DNA of 40,337 nucleotides. It comes from Nostoc sp. UCD121. GTDB taxonomy: Bacteria > Cyanobacteriota > Cyanobacteriia > Cyanobacteriales > Nostocaceae. The position numbers and the translations under genes are program-made. Shown one piece after another: positions 19,026 to 25,721 of the stretch (the first letter of the stretch is position 1; each line of letters starts with the position of its first letter). The notes below the pieces were generated by a model. The model was given only the letters and a program-made list of their open reading frames with translations, searched no databases and had not been told where the DNA came from. Location: NCBI RefSeq assembly GCF_014222285.1, contig NZ_JACKZS010000048.1, positions 1 to 40,337 on the forward strand. The letters are read 5' to 3'.

Positions 19026-19147
19026 TGGGTCGAGCAGGATTTGTAGCTTGCTTCCCGTTCGCGGAGCGTCCCGAAGGGAAGGGTACCTGCGTGCAAAAAG
19101 AACAGTTTTACAGACTGTCGCCTTCAGCCAGACTCGGCCACCGACCC
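19026..19147 (-). pseudogene. tRNA-Tyr(GUA) with expanded repeat inserted in the T-loop
   Basis: Acceptor GGGTCGG/TCGACCC, anticodon stem ACAGT/ACTGT around CTGTAAA (GUA) and the T-stem GCAGG/CCTGC are all intact, but about 41 bases (19044-19084) interrupt the T-loop between its first T and the CAAAT portion. The insert begins with the same TAGCTTGCTTCCC repeat as the tRNA-Ser copy and is enlarged by a nested G/C-rich segment. At 122 bases it is far longer than any normal tRNA. Confidence 0.78.
19043..19085. repeat. Expanded dispersed repeat inside tRNA-Tyr
   Basis: GTAGCTTGCTTCCC, then a nested GTTCGCGGAGCGTCCCGAAG segment, then GGGAAGGGTAC. Same T-loop position and same orientation as in tRNA-Ser(UGA). 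Confidence 0.85.
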
Positions 19148-19155
19148 ATAAATCA

Positions 19156-19227
19156 TTCCCTCGACGAGAATTGAACTCGCATCTGTGTTTTGAAAGAACA
19201 CTGACTTAACCATTCGTCCACGAGGAC
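19156..19227 (-). tRNA. tRNA-Glu(UUC), array copy
   Basis: Anticodon stem GTGTT/AACAC around CTTTCAA (UUC), T-arm GCGAG-TTCAATT-CTCGT. The acceptor GTCCTCG/CGAGGGA has a G1-A72 mismatch. It duplicates the canonical tRNA-Glu at 26412-26484 with very different sequence. Confidence 0.88.
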
Positions 19228-19317
19228 ATAATTGACTGAATTTTAGATTTTAAATTTTAGATTTGGGATTAAATTTTTTAATCTAAAATTAGCAATCTAA
19301 AATCCAAAATTGTCTGA
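19228..19317. repeat. AT-rich intergenic repeat within the array
   Basis: About 90 bases of ATTTTAGATTTTAAATTTTAG and its complement AATCTAAAATTAGCAATC, able to form a hairpin. This is the AAAATCCAAAATCC-type filler and is the only sizeable gap in this half of the array. Confidence 0.6.
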
Positions 19318-19389
19318 CACAGGGACTAGGATTTGAACCTAGAACATCCGATTTGGAGTCACGAGGTGTTGCCGTTACACCATCCCTGC
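19318..19389 (-). tRNA. tRNA-Trp(CCA)-like, degenerate anticodon stem
   Basis: Acceptor GCAGGGA/TCCCTGT, D-stem GTGT/ACAC, anticodon loop CTCCAAA (CCA), T-arm CTAGG-TTCAAAT-CCTAG. The anticodon stem CGTGA/TCGGA has two mismatches, or pairs with one bulged G. Trp by anticodon. Confidence 0.75.
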
Positions 19390-19395
19390 ATTTGG

Positions 19396-19467
19396 TGGCA
19401 GTGGTGGGACTTGAACCCGCATATACCAGGTTATGAGCCAGGGGCTTTACCATTAAGCTACACTGCG
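19396..19467 (-). tRNA. tRNA-Met(CAU)-type
   Basis: Anticodon loop CTCATAA (CAU) on CCTGG/CCTGG with a central U-U mismatch; T-arm GCGGG-TTCAAGT-CCCAC with one mismatch; acceptor CGCAGTG/CACTGCC with C1-C72 unpaired. A HIP1 octamer overlaps its 5' end. CCA is encoded after discriminator A. It could be elongator Met or, if lysidine-modified, Ile2. Confidence 0.78.
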
Positions 19468-19477
19468 ATCGCACCAG

Positions 19478-19551
19478 AGGTCAGAGCGGGATTTGAACCC
19501 GCGCTAATCGGTTTTGCAGACCAACGCCTTCAACCACTTGGCTACCTGACC
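19478..19551 (-). tRNA. tRNA-Cys(GCA)
   Basis: Acceptor GGTCAGG/TCTGACC, anticodon stem TTGGT/ACCGA around CTGCAAA (GCA), T-arm GCGGG-TTCAAAT-CCCGC, discriminator U as in tRNA-Cys. Looks functional. Confidence 0.92.
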
Positions 19552-19557
19552 ATTTGG

Positions 19558-19631
19558 GAGTCCCGACGAGATTCGCACTCGCAATCTTCAGCTTGAGAGG
19601 CTGACGGCTTAAACTATTCGCCTACAGGACT
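19558..19631 (-). tRNA. tRNA-Glu(CUC)
   Basis: Acceptor AGTCCTG/CGGGACT, anticodon stem TCAGC/GCTGA around CTCTCAA (CUC), T-stem GCGAG/CTCGT. The T-loop is TGCGAAT, with G at position 55 in place of the nearly universal U. CCA is encoded after discriminator C. Bacteria usually lack a CUC Glu tRNA, so this isoacceptor is redundant. Confidence 0.82.
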
Positions 19632-19635
19632 ACAA

Positions 19636-19709
19636 CCAGGGTGACGGGACTTGAACCCGCAACATTTCCGCAGACAACGGAACGCTCTAGCCAGTTGAGC
19701 TACACCCCG
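19636..19709 (-). tRNA. tRNA-Asp(GUC), first gene of the array
   Basis: Acceptor CGGGGTG/CACCCTG (one G-U), anticodon stem TTCCG/CGGAA around TTGTCTG (GUC), T-arm GCGGG-TTCAAGT-CCCGT, discriminator G. First tRNA after the promoter in the direction of transcription. Confidence 0.9.
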
Positions 19710-19820
19710 ATTTTTTTGAATCTGTGCCTAAATTTTTAGGTTTTTAGGCAGATGTTTTTGTTGGTGAACTTGCCCATTTCTTATTTAGTTTTCAAGGTTC
19801 AGAAAGTTTACTTTTTACTG

Positions 19821-20015
19821 TTAGGAAAACAACCGAAACTCTAGGTAGCAAGCCTGTTGTGTATTACGGATGTATTCTGTGGTTTTGCTAAGTGCAAACT
19901 TAAAACTTTTTTGGTTGATTGCCTCTACTTCAGATGGTTTACAAGTAGAAGCAGCTTCCTTGACTGAGGACTCTGGTTGATTCCAGCGCCTCTGTTTGAG
20001 TTGTATGTAGAACAT
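19821..20015 (-). CDS. Possible small ORF in the tRNA-array leader
   Basis: A 64-codon frame starting ATG at 20015 with AAGGG about ten bases upstream, lying between the candidate array promoter and tRNA-Asp. The product is polar and basic with no recognisable motif (MFYIQLKQRRWNQPES...). It could be a leader peptide or chance. Low confidence. Confidence 0.25.
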   Translation of the reverse strand: MFYIQLKQRRWNQPESSVKEAASTCKPSEVEAINQKSFKFALSKTTEYIRNTQQACYLEFRLFS

Positions 20016-20059
20016 GACTTTGACCCTTGCGAAGCTTTGTCTTTCGCCTCACTACAAAT

Positions 20060-20088
20060 ATACTACAAAATACTACAAGAAGTGTCAA
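20060..20088 (-). promoter_or_regulatory. Candidate sigma-70 promoter for the tRNA array
   Basis: On the minus strand, TTGACA (20083-20088), a 17-base spacer, then TAGTAT (20060-20065). The spacer and -10 region lie in iterations of TTGTAGTAT. It points into the array about 350 bases upstream of tRNA-Asp. The -35 is perfect and the spacing optimal. Confidence 0.65.
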
Positions 20089-20209
20089 GGGGTTTTAGAA
20101 AGTTTTTTTGAGATTGTCTAGAAAAGCTTCTGCGCTTAGATTTCAACTTACTCACACCTCTTAAAACCAAAACTACAGCTTATGATTGGTTGATCTTTAA
20201 AAGCCTGAC

Positions 20210-21052
20210 GTGACAAACAACTACCTCAAGCGACAAAAGATAATTAGTTTTGTCGCGATCGCCTCTACGATTACAGCTTGTAGTATTGCCCCTGGTACTT
20301 CCCCAAAATTGGGGCTAAACCAGCCAATCAGCAAAAGCCATGCAGCAGAAGTTCAAAATCCAGCAAAGGGACTTAATGAACTACCGCCATCACTTAAAGT
20401 AGAAAACCTTACATTTACAGTTCCAACTAAATTTCAAGGAAAAACAGTTTATAAGGTTCAACTGAGCAGCAACGAAAAGGTTATTGCTCTAGGCATTGAT
20501 GATGGGCCTTGGCCAAAAACAACCCTGGAAATGCTGGATATTCTCAAGCAAAATGATGTTAAAGTGACATTCTTTTGGGTAGGACAAGCCTTACAAGCAA
20601 ATCCCGACCTAGCTAAACAAGTGGTTGCCGAGGGACACGCCATTGGCAACCATACTTGGCATCATTGGTATCGGCGAATGGATGAAGCCACAGCTAAGAG
20701 TGAAATCGATCGCACATCTGACCTGATATACAAAACTACAGGGGTAAAAACTGCTCTGTTTCGTCCTCCTGGAGGCTTTTTAAATAATGGACTAGCCGCT
20801 TATGCGAAAAGCCAGAAAGATGCTGTCATTATGTGGTCGCTAACTTCAGCTGATACTGACCCTCACGCCAAACCGCAAGCATTTGTAAATAATGTCTTGA
20901 AAGGCGCTAAACCAGGTTCTATTGTTTTGATGCATGACGGTGGTGGCGATCGCCACAGAACAGTAGAAGCTTTGCCACAAATCATCAGTGGACTCAAACA
21001 ACAAGGCTATCGATTTGTGACAATTCCCGAACTGCTACAAATGGCGCAATAA
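20210..21052 (+). CDS. Polysaccharide deacetylase family lipoprotein
   Basis: A 280-residue carbohydrate esterase family 4 (NodB) protein. The N-terminus is a lipoprotein signal (core FVAIASTI, lipobox TAC near Cys-24). NodB motifs are present: LGIDDGPWPKTTLEML (metal-binding Asp), NHTWHH (His pair), RPPGG, WSLTSADTDP, and IVLMHDGGGDR with the catalytic His. Such enzymes remove N-acetyl groups from peptidoglycan or chitin-like polymers. The first motif reads IDDGP rather than the common FDDGP. The start is GTG with no strong ribosome binding site; no internal Met precedes the signal core, so this start is kept. The substrate is unknown. Confidence 0.88.
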   Translation: MTNNYLKRQKIISFVAIASTITACSIAPGTSPKLGLNQPISKSHAAEVQNPAKGLNELPPSLKVENLTFTVPTKFQGKTVYKVQLSSNEKVIALGIDDGPWPKTTLEMLDILKQNDVKVTFFWVGQALQANPDLAKQVVAEGHAIGNHTWHHWYRRMDEATAKSEIDRTSDLIYKTTGVKTALFRPPGGFLNNGLAAYAKSQKDAVIMWSLTSADTDPHAKPQAFVNNVLKGAKPGSIVLMHDGGGDRHRTVEALPQIISGLKQQGYRFVTIPELLQMAQ

Positions 21053-21083
21053 AGGGTGAGAATTTCTCACCCTACTATTTCGT

Positions 21084-21473
21084 TTATTCGCTCATGACAG
21101 AAGCACAAGCTTGAGCTTCCTGCCAAAGTTTGTGCAAAAAGAACTCAGCGCGATCGCTCATAGTGGTGAAAAACACACCTACAGCATCCTTAGAACTATC
21201 TGATAGCCAAGAACCTTGCAGAGTGACTTCCATATATTGGGTATCAGAGGCACACAGAGCAATAATTTCTCTGTCATCTCTTTTTACCTCAGCCTTAAGC
21301 ACTTCTACTCCTGGCAAATCAATAGGGAGCAAAAAGGAAGCAGTACTAGGTTCAATGCACAAACTTTGCCCAACTCGCAGGGCCAAAATCACTCGCTGCG
21401 CTACCCATTCTTCTAGCGACAGAGTGAGACGTTCCAAATCAAAACTGCTTTCAGTGTAAGTTAATTTCAGCAT
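21084..21473 (-). CDS. Hypothetical protein downstream of HNH gene
   Basis: A 129-residue soluble alpha/beta protein, not recognised. It reads as a strand-rich domain: LTYTESSFDLERLTLSLEEWV, then RVILALRVGQSLCIEP, PIDLPGVEVLKAEVK and MEVTLQGSWLSD, with a C-terminal helix EFFLHKLWQEA. No signal or membrane segment. It starts 16 bases after the HNH gene stop on the same strand, with AGGAG about ten bases before the ATG, so the two probably form an operon under the attenuator-like leader. Confidence 0.75.
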   Translation of the reverse strand: MLKLTYTESSFDLERLTLSLEEWVAQRVILALRVGQSLCIEPSTASFLLPIDLPGVEVLKAEVKRDDREIIALCASDTQYMEVTLQGSWLSDSSKDAVGVFFTTMSDRAEFFLHKLWQEAQACASVMSE

Positions 21474-21489
21474 TCCTTATGCTCTCCTG

Positions 21490-22050
21490 CTATTCCAGGC
21501 TTGCTTGCATATCTATCCAAAACTGTTCGGCAAAAGAAATCGCGGGGTGAATTGGCGCTTTTGGTTTGGTACGTAATTGCATACCAGATTCAAACAGGGT
21601 GCGATCGCCTTTACGGGAGTTACATCTCTCACAAGCTGTGACTACGTTATCCCAAGTGTGAGAACCGCCTCTTGAGCGCGGCATCACATGATCTAGTGTT
21701 AGATGCTTGCCGCTACCGCAATATTGGCAACTGTGATGATCTCGCCGTAAAACTTCCCGCCGATTCACTGGCGGAACTTTCCACATGCGCTCATTAGAAG
21801 TGATTGTTAAGCGAATATGTTTTGGTACATCAATTACCAAGTTGGGTGAGTGAACTCGCCATCCGCTTTCTGTGGTAAAACCTAACGGTTGAGCTTTGTT
21901 GGTTACTAACAGCACAATCGCCCGCTTGATATTGATCCGACACAGTGGCAAGTAATTTTGAGAAAACACCACCACAGATTGCTCTAACACTTGCATTGCG
22001 TTCGCGCCGCGCATTGTTTGCATAGCGGACGCACCAGAAGATATCGTCAC
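21490..22050 (-). CDS. HNH endonuclease family protein
   Basis: About 186 residues with a C-terminal HNH domain: CQYCGSGKHLTLDHVMPRSR (Cys pair, then the DH catalytic motif), GGSHTWDNVVTACERCNSRKG (the Asn and second Cys pair). The N-terminal half (VLEQSVVVFSQNYLPLCRINIKRAIVLLVTNKAQPL) is typical of a cyanobacterial chromosomal HNH family, probably housekeeping rather than mobile. The frame extends to 22134, but that part overlaps a terminator hairpin; the GTG at 22050 has AAGGAG seven bases upstream, so I choose it. Co-directional with the downstream hypothetical. Confidence 0.88.
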   Translation of the reverse strand: MTISSGASAMQTMRGANAMQVLEQSVVVFSQNYLPLCRINIKRAIVLLVTNKAQPLGFTTESGWRVHSPNLVIDVPKHIRLTITSNERMWKVPPVNRREVLRRDHHSCQYCGSGKHLTLDHVMPRSRGGSHTWDNVVTACERCNSRKGDRTLFESGMQLRTKPKAPIHPAISFAEQFWIDMQASLE

Positions 22051-22065
22051 AGCTTCACTCCTTAT

Positions 22066-22104
22066 AAAAAAACCCCCGCTTCCTGTTTGGGTGAAGCGGG
22101 GGTT
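22066..22104 (-). terminator. Intrinsic terminator in the leader of the HNH gene
   Basis: Minus-strand stem AACCCCCGCTTC/GAAGCGGGGGTT with a ten-base loop, followed by seven Ts, ending about 11 bases before the HNH ribosome binding site. Its 5' arm can pair instead with AAGCGGGGGG upstream at 22161-22170, giving a classical attenuator. Confidence 0.8.
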
Positions 22105-22172
22105 ATAATTGACCGGAAAACTCTCTGGTCTCATATTGGTACAGCATTCCTTTGCCTGTACCCCCCGCTTTC
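22066..22172 (-). promoter_or_regulatory. Candidate attenuator or riboswitch-like leader
   Basis: The leader contains three matching segments: AAGCGGGGGG (22161-22170), CCCCCGCTT (22094-22102) and GCGGGGG (22073-22079). The first two would enclose a small multi-hairpin domain (GGTACAG...CTGTACC and GACC...GGTC), whereas the last two form the terminator. This mutually exclusive layout is how riboswitches and attenuators work. I do not recognise a known aptamer class. Confidence 0.6.
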
Positions 22173-22453
22173 TTTATCTAGTTGTGGTTTCGCAATCAAC
22201 CCACTTATGCTGAGATGTCTAAAATCATAATTACCCTCTGTGATTTGCCCATAATTTCGGCTACCATCGCCCATAAATAAATACTCCACTTCCATAGCAG
22301 CTGATTCCCAACTGGCTCGGCAATTGGTAGGGCACAAAATTGAAGTAGATATGGGGAAAATGGATTTCACAGAAAATTTCACCTATTGAACATTCCTTTA
22401 AACATACTACACTTGTATTACTATCCTGTCTATACTTTTAAGGAGAAATAGTG

Positions 22454-22789
22454 ATGCATACGATCGCTCGCACCCCAACCACCGATATGGAAGTTACCAG
22501 CATCCGCCTAGAGCGAGAACTCAAAGATAAGCTCAAAGAAATAGCTGGAAATCAGGGATATCAAGCTCTGATTCGAGATATTCTTTGGAATTATGTCCAA
22601 CAGAAATCAGGTGAATGGAAGCCTCGATTTTCCCGAGCGGACATTCGAGCTAGCATCGCAGCCACAGCCCAGCAAGAAGAACGCTGTGTACTAACAGGTC
22701 AACTAATTCAACCCCAAGAACCAATGCTGTTAGGGCTGACGAGAAATGGCGATATGGTTCCTCTGAGTGTCGAGAGTTTGGCTGGATAG
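22454..22789 (+). CDS. Ribbon-helix-helix domain protein
   Basis: About 111 residues. A ribbon-helix-helix (CopG/Arc-like) DNA-binding fold is suggested by residues ~12-50, EVTSIRLERELKDKLKEIAG then YQALIRDILWNYVQQK: a short strand, helix A and helix B with the intervening turn. The C-terminal half (CVLTGQLIQPQEPMLLGLTRNGDMVPL) is a small beta-rich segment seen in a conserved cyanobacterial family. AGGAG at 22441-22445 fits either the GTG at 22451 or the ATG at 22454; spacing favours ATG. Probably a transcriptional regulator; the target is unknown. Divergent from the HNH operon. Confidence 0.78.
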   Translation: MHTIARTPTTDMEVTSIRLERELKDKLKEIAGNQGYQALIRDILWNYVQQKSGEWKPRFSRADIRASIAATAQQEERCVLTGQLIQPQEPMLLGLTRNGDMVPLSVESLAG

Positions 22790-23635
22790 TCTTAATTCAG
22801 GTAATGCAGCCTAGTTATTTTATTTAGGGCTGACGTACAAGAGATGCTCCAACCCCCTTAAAAAGGGGGCTATTAAGATACCCCCTGTTTAAGGGAAACC
22901 AATTGCTCAACTTAGGGATACCCAAGTTGAGCAATTGGCGTTTTCTAGAGGGTAGTAGGGCTACGCAAACGAGGTTTCAGCTTTTCAGTACGTAAGTCTT
23001 ATTACTGAATAATTGGGCTGTATTCAGAATTTAGCTTTATTTTCTCCAATGAGTAAAACTTATTGTTAAGATTTGTAGCTTAATTAAAGGAAATTCTGAG
23101 GGGATACGAATTTTATATTTTATATATATTATTTAAGATTTTTTGGTTCATTCCCCGCTCTGAGCTAAGAGAGTAGTCTGTCTCAATGCAAAATCCAAAA
23201 TCCAAAATTGGTTTGACGCTCTAGCTTAGTTATATTTGATTGAAAGAAATACAGAGCAAAGGATAGCTGCTTAAAGGACTAAAATAAAAACAAAATTTTA
23301 CAAAAATCTTAAAATCAATCCAGTGTTTTTACGGTCATGACTGGGGGATTTTCCTGAGATTCCAGAGAAATTACGGTTTATGTATACTTACAGACAGGAT
23401 ATTCTAAATCAAAGTTAGTTAATTATCTCAATATAAAGAAGATAAAGCAGCCAAAAATAATCAGGCTGGGTCATTTTAGAATATCCTAAGTATCTCACTA
23501 GCTATGTAGCAATTTGCTTTATATAGCAGCAACTTGGCCATCTGCCATAGAAAAGGGCTATAACAGGTGAGAGAAAGTATTCATATAAGATTTGTCAATT
23601 ATCAAGGTGTCGCAACACAACTAACGGTGAAGAAT
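22790..23635. other. Long intergenic region with hairpins
   Basis: About 850 bases with no credible gene. Contains a CCCCCTT-aaa-AAGGGGG hairpin (22853-22869), a large palindrome (22899-22938), a pair of inverted GGATATTCTAAA sites (23397-23408 and 23475-23486), and AAAATCCAAAATCC filler near 23190. The palindrome and hairpin probably end the RHH transcript; the inverted sites may be part of the kinase promoter region. Confidence 0.5.
22899..22938. terminator. 15-bp palindrome, likely terminator or repeat element
   Basis: CCAATTGCTCAACTT pairs perfectly with AAGTTGAGCAATTGG, extended by GGG-ata-CCC in the loop and followed on the plus strand by CGTTTTC. Likely a terminator for the RHH gene, or the core of a palindromic element. 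Confidence 0.65.
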
Positions 23636-23695
23636 ATGCCAATGGGTTGGGTGCAAAAACAATGGATTTATTATCCGAGGGCGTGCCAAGAATGA
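23636..23695 (+). CDS. 19-codon leader ORF overlapping the kinase start
   Basis: ATG at 23636 opens a short frame (MPMGWVQKQWIYYPRACQE) whose TGA overlaps the preferred kinase ATG as ATGA (23692-23695). A weak GGTGAAG precedes it. The arrangement suggests translational coupling, but no experiment or homology supports expression. Confidence 0.35.
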   Translation: MPMGWVQKQWIYYPRACQE

Positions 23696-25713
23696 AAAAG
23701 CCTTTATGGTCGCCGACACAGTACGTAGATGACATAGATCGACTACAAACTTACAAAGTCAAGCTGATGCAGCATCAGGAAGAAACTGCCCACCAGTTGG
23801 TACAAAAGATTAACCAAATCATTGCCAATACCTCAACTACGGCTTTGATGTTGCAAGATATTGCCCAATTGCTAGGAACTGCTTTTGGAGTAGATTGTTG
23901 CTGCTTAGTTTCAGTAACGGGTGAAACATCCGACGAAGCAAGTACTATGAATTGGTGTGCCGATCAATATTTGGGGTTGCCACATCCAGAAGAGATGTTT
24001 TCGATGGAACAATTGCTTATGCACTCGCCAGTGCTGCAATGTGCTGCTGAACCATTAACCATTGAAGATATTTCCATCATTCAGAAAAGTCTGGTAATTG
24101 GTTGTCAGTATTTACCCCTACCCATAAAAGCTGTTTTGGCAATTCCAACCAGGTTTGGTGGCAATAATAATGGGGTGATTAGTCTGATTAAATTCCAACC
24201 TTATGATTGGAGTGAATCAGAAAAACAACTGCTAAAAGAAGTAGAGTCTGCTTGTGCGATCGCTTTTTCTCAAGTGGCGCAAGCTAAACTAATTACTCAT
24301 CAACAACAATATCTCCAAAAAGGCGATCAGTATCAAAGCTTGATCAAGCAATTAACATTATTGAATCGCAGCAACTTGGAGCTTAATCAAATGCTCCAGT
24401 TAGTTATCGCCTCTACTGCCGAATCTCTACAGGCAGATCGAGGTTTACTTATACTACTAAAATATACCGATCCACTATTTAGGACTCAAGCTAAAAAACA
24501 AATTCCGAAAGCGAAAGCTAGAGTGGTTGGTGAATGGGCTAAGGCAACACAAATTTCCCGCATTACTAAACCAGAAACCTTAGATCAGCAGTCTTTTTTG
24601 CTTTCGGAATGTGGTTTGTGCCAGCGTCCCTTCATAGATACTGGAAAAGCAGTAATCTTCGACAACTATGCAGAGCAAAATGATACCTCGGTAGCTGCTC
24701 CATTATTTGCAATCGAGCAATTGCCTGCCGTCTTATTAGTGCCGTTAGAAAGTCAAGGTAAAATCTTAGGATTTTTGGTGCTACAGCAAGCGACTACTCG
24801 CAGTTGGCAAGCAGCCGAATTAAATCTTGTGGAAATGGTTTGCGCTCAAGTAAGCAACGCCATAATTCAGTCACAAACATTGCGTCAAGTACAAACTTTG
24901 GTAGATGAGCGGACAGCGAAACTCCAGAGTAGTCTAGAACTCCAGGCAAAGTTGCATGAAAGAACCCGGCAATATGTTGAGCAACTGCGGAAACTCAATG
25001 AACTCAAAGATGAATTTTTGAGCAACATGAGCGATCGCTTGCGTTATCCTTTGACAAATATGCTGATGTCCATTCGGAACTTACGTTTGCCAGGAATCGC
25101 ACCAGAGCGTCAAATTAGATACATGGATATCCTAGAGCAGGAATGCACAAAGGAAATCAACTTAATTAATGACTTGTTAACACTCCAGAAACTAGAGTCG
25201 CCTCACGAAGCTCCACAATTAGAATCTATAGATTTAAATACTAGAATTCAGGATATAGTAGTGGCTTTTGAGAAGAAACTCGCAGAGAAGGGATTAAAGA
25301 TTTCTGTAGATTTACCAGAAGAATCGCTAAAACTGCAAACGGAACTGGAGAGTTTTGACCGCATCCTGCAAGAGTTGTTAACTAATGCCTGTAAATACTC
25401 GCAGCATGATACTACCGTCCATTTAGAAGCTGTTCACCGAGTCGATCAACAAATCGATCAAGTTATCATAAAGGTGACGAATACAGGACATGCCATCTCT
25501 CAAGAAGAAGCAACCTACATCTTTGACAAATTCCGTCGTGGAAAAGGGCGTTGGACTCCAGGGACTGGCTTGGGGCTTGCTCTAGTCAAGTCTTTAGTGC
25601 AGCATTTGAATGGAGCGATCGCAGTTGAAAGTCTCCCAATCTTGGATTCTGAACAGAGCGAAATTTGCTTCACCCTGACTCTGCCCCAATTTTCTGACGA
25701 AAGCAAACCATAA
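23692..25713 (+). CDS. GAF-GAF histidine-kinase-like protein lacking the H-box His
   Basis: About 673 residues, soluble. Two GAF-like domains lie at about 45-190 and 230-390, then a coiled coil (QTLVDERTAKLQSSLELQAK), a DHp-like region and an HATPase_c domain. In the ATPase domain the N box LLTNACKYS and G2 box GTGLGLALVKSL are intact, and G1 is NTGHAISQEE as in many cyanobacterial kinases. The H-box reads NMSDRLRYPLTNM where NMSHELRTPLTNM is expected, so the phosphoacceptor His is Asp; the codons coincide with a HIP1 octamer at 25031-25038. It is therefore probably a pseudokinase or uses another site. The frame opens earlier (TTG 23647, ATG 23662), but the ATG at 23692 fits best. It is followed after eight bases by a START-like gene. 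Confidence 0.85.
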   Translation: MKKPLWSPTQYVDDIDRLQTYKVKLMQHQEETAHQLVQKINQIIANTSTTALMLQDIAQLLGTAFGVDCCCLVSVTGETSDEASTMNWCADQYLGLPHPEEMFSMEQLLMHSPVLQCAAEPLTIEDISIIQKSLVIGCQYLPLPIKAVLAIPTRFGGNNNGVISLIKFQPYDWSESEKQLLKEVESACAIAFSQVAQAKLITHQQQYLQKGDQYQSLIKQLTLLNRSNLELNQMLQLVIASTAESLQADRGLLILLKYTDPLFRTQAKKQIPKAKARVVGEWAKATQISRITKPETLDQQSFLLSECGLCQRPFIDTGKAVIFDNYAEQNDTSVAAPLFAIEQLPAVLLVPLESQGKILGFLVLQQATTRSWQAAELNLVEMVCAQVSNAIIQSQTLRQVQTLVDERTAKLQSSLELQAKLHERTRQYVEQLRKLNELKDEFLSNMSDRLRYPLTNMLMSIRNLRLPGIAPERQIRYMDILEQECTKEINLINDLLTLQKLESPHEAPQLESIDLNTRIQDIVVAFEKKLAEKGLKISVDLPEESLKLQTELESFDRILQELLTNACKYSQHDTTVHLEAVHRVDQQIDQVIIKVTNTGHAISQEEATYIFDKFRRGKGRWTPGTGLGLALVKSLVQHLNGAIAVESLPILDSEQSEICFTLTLPQFSDESKP

Positions 25714-25721
25714 TTCTGAAC

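Noticed and set aside
17013..19709. CRISPR array
   Set aside because: The regular ~75-base spacing with recurring TTCRA motifs is explained by tRNA T-arms; there are no constant repeats or variable spacers.
22131..22382. 83-codon minus-strand frame upstream of the HNH gene
   Set aside because: It overlaps the attenuator-like leader, has no good start signal and no recognisable domain; I treat the region as leader and spacer.
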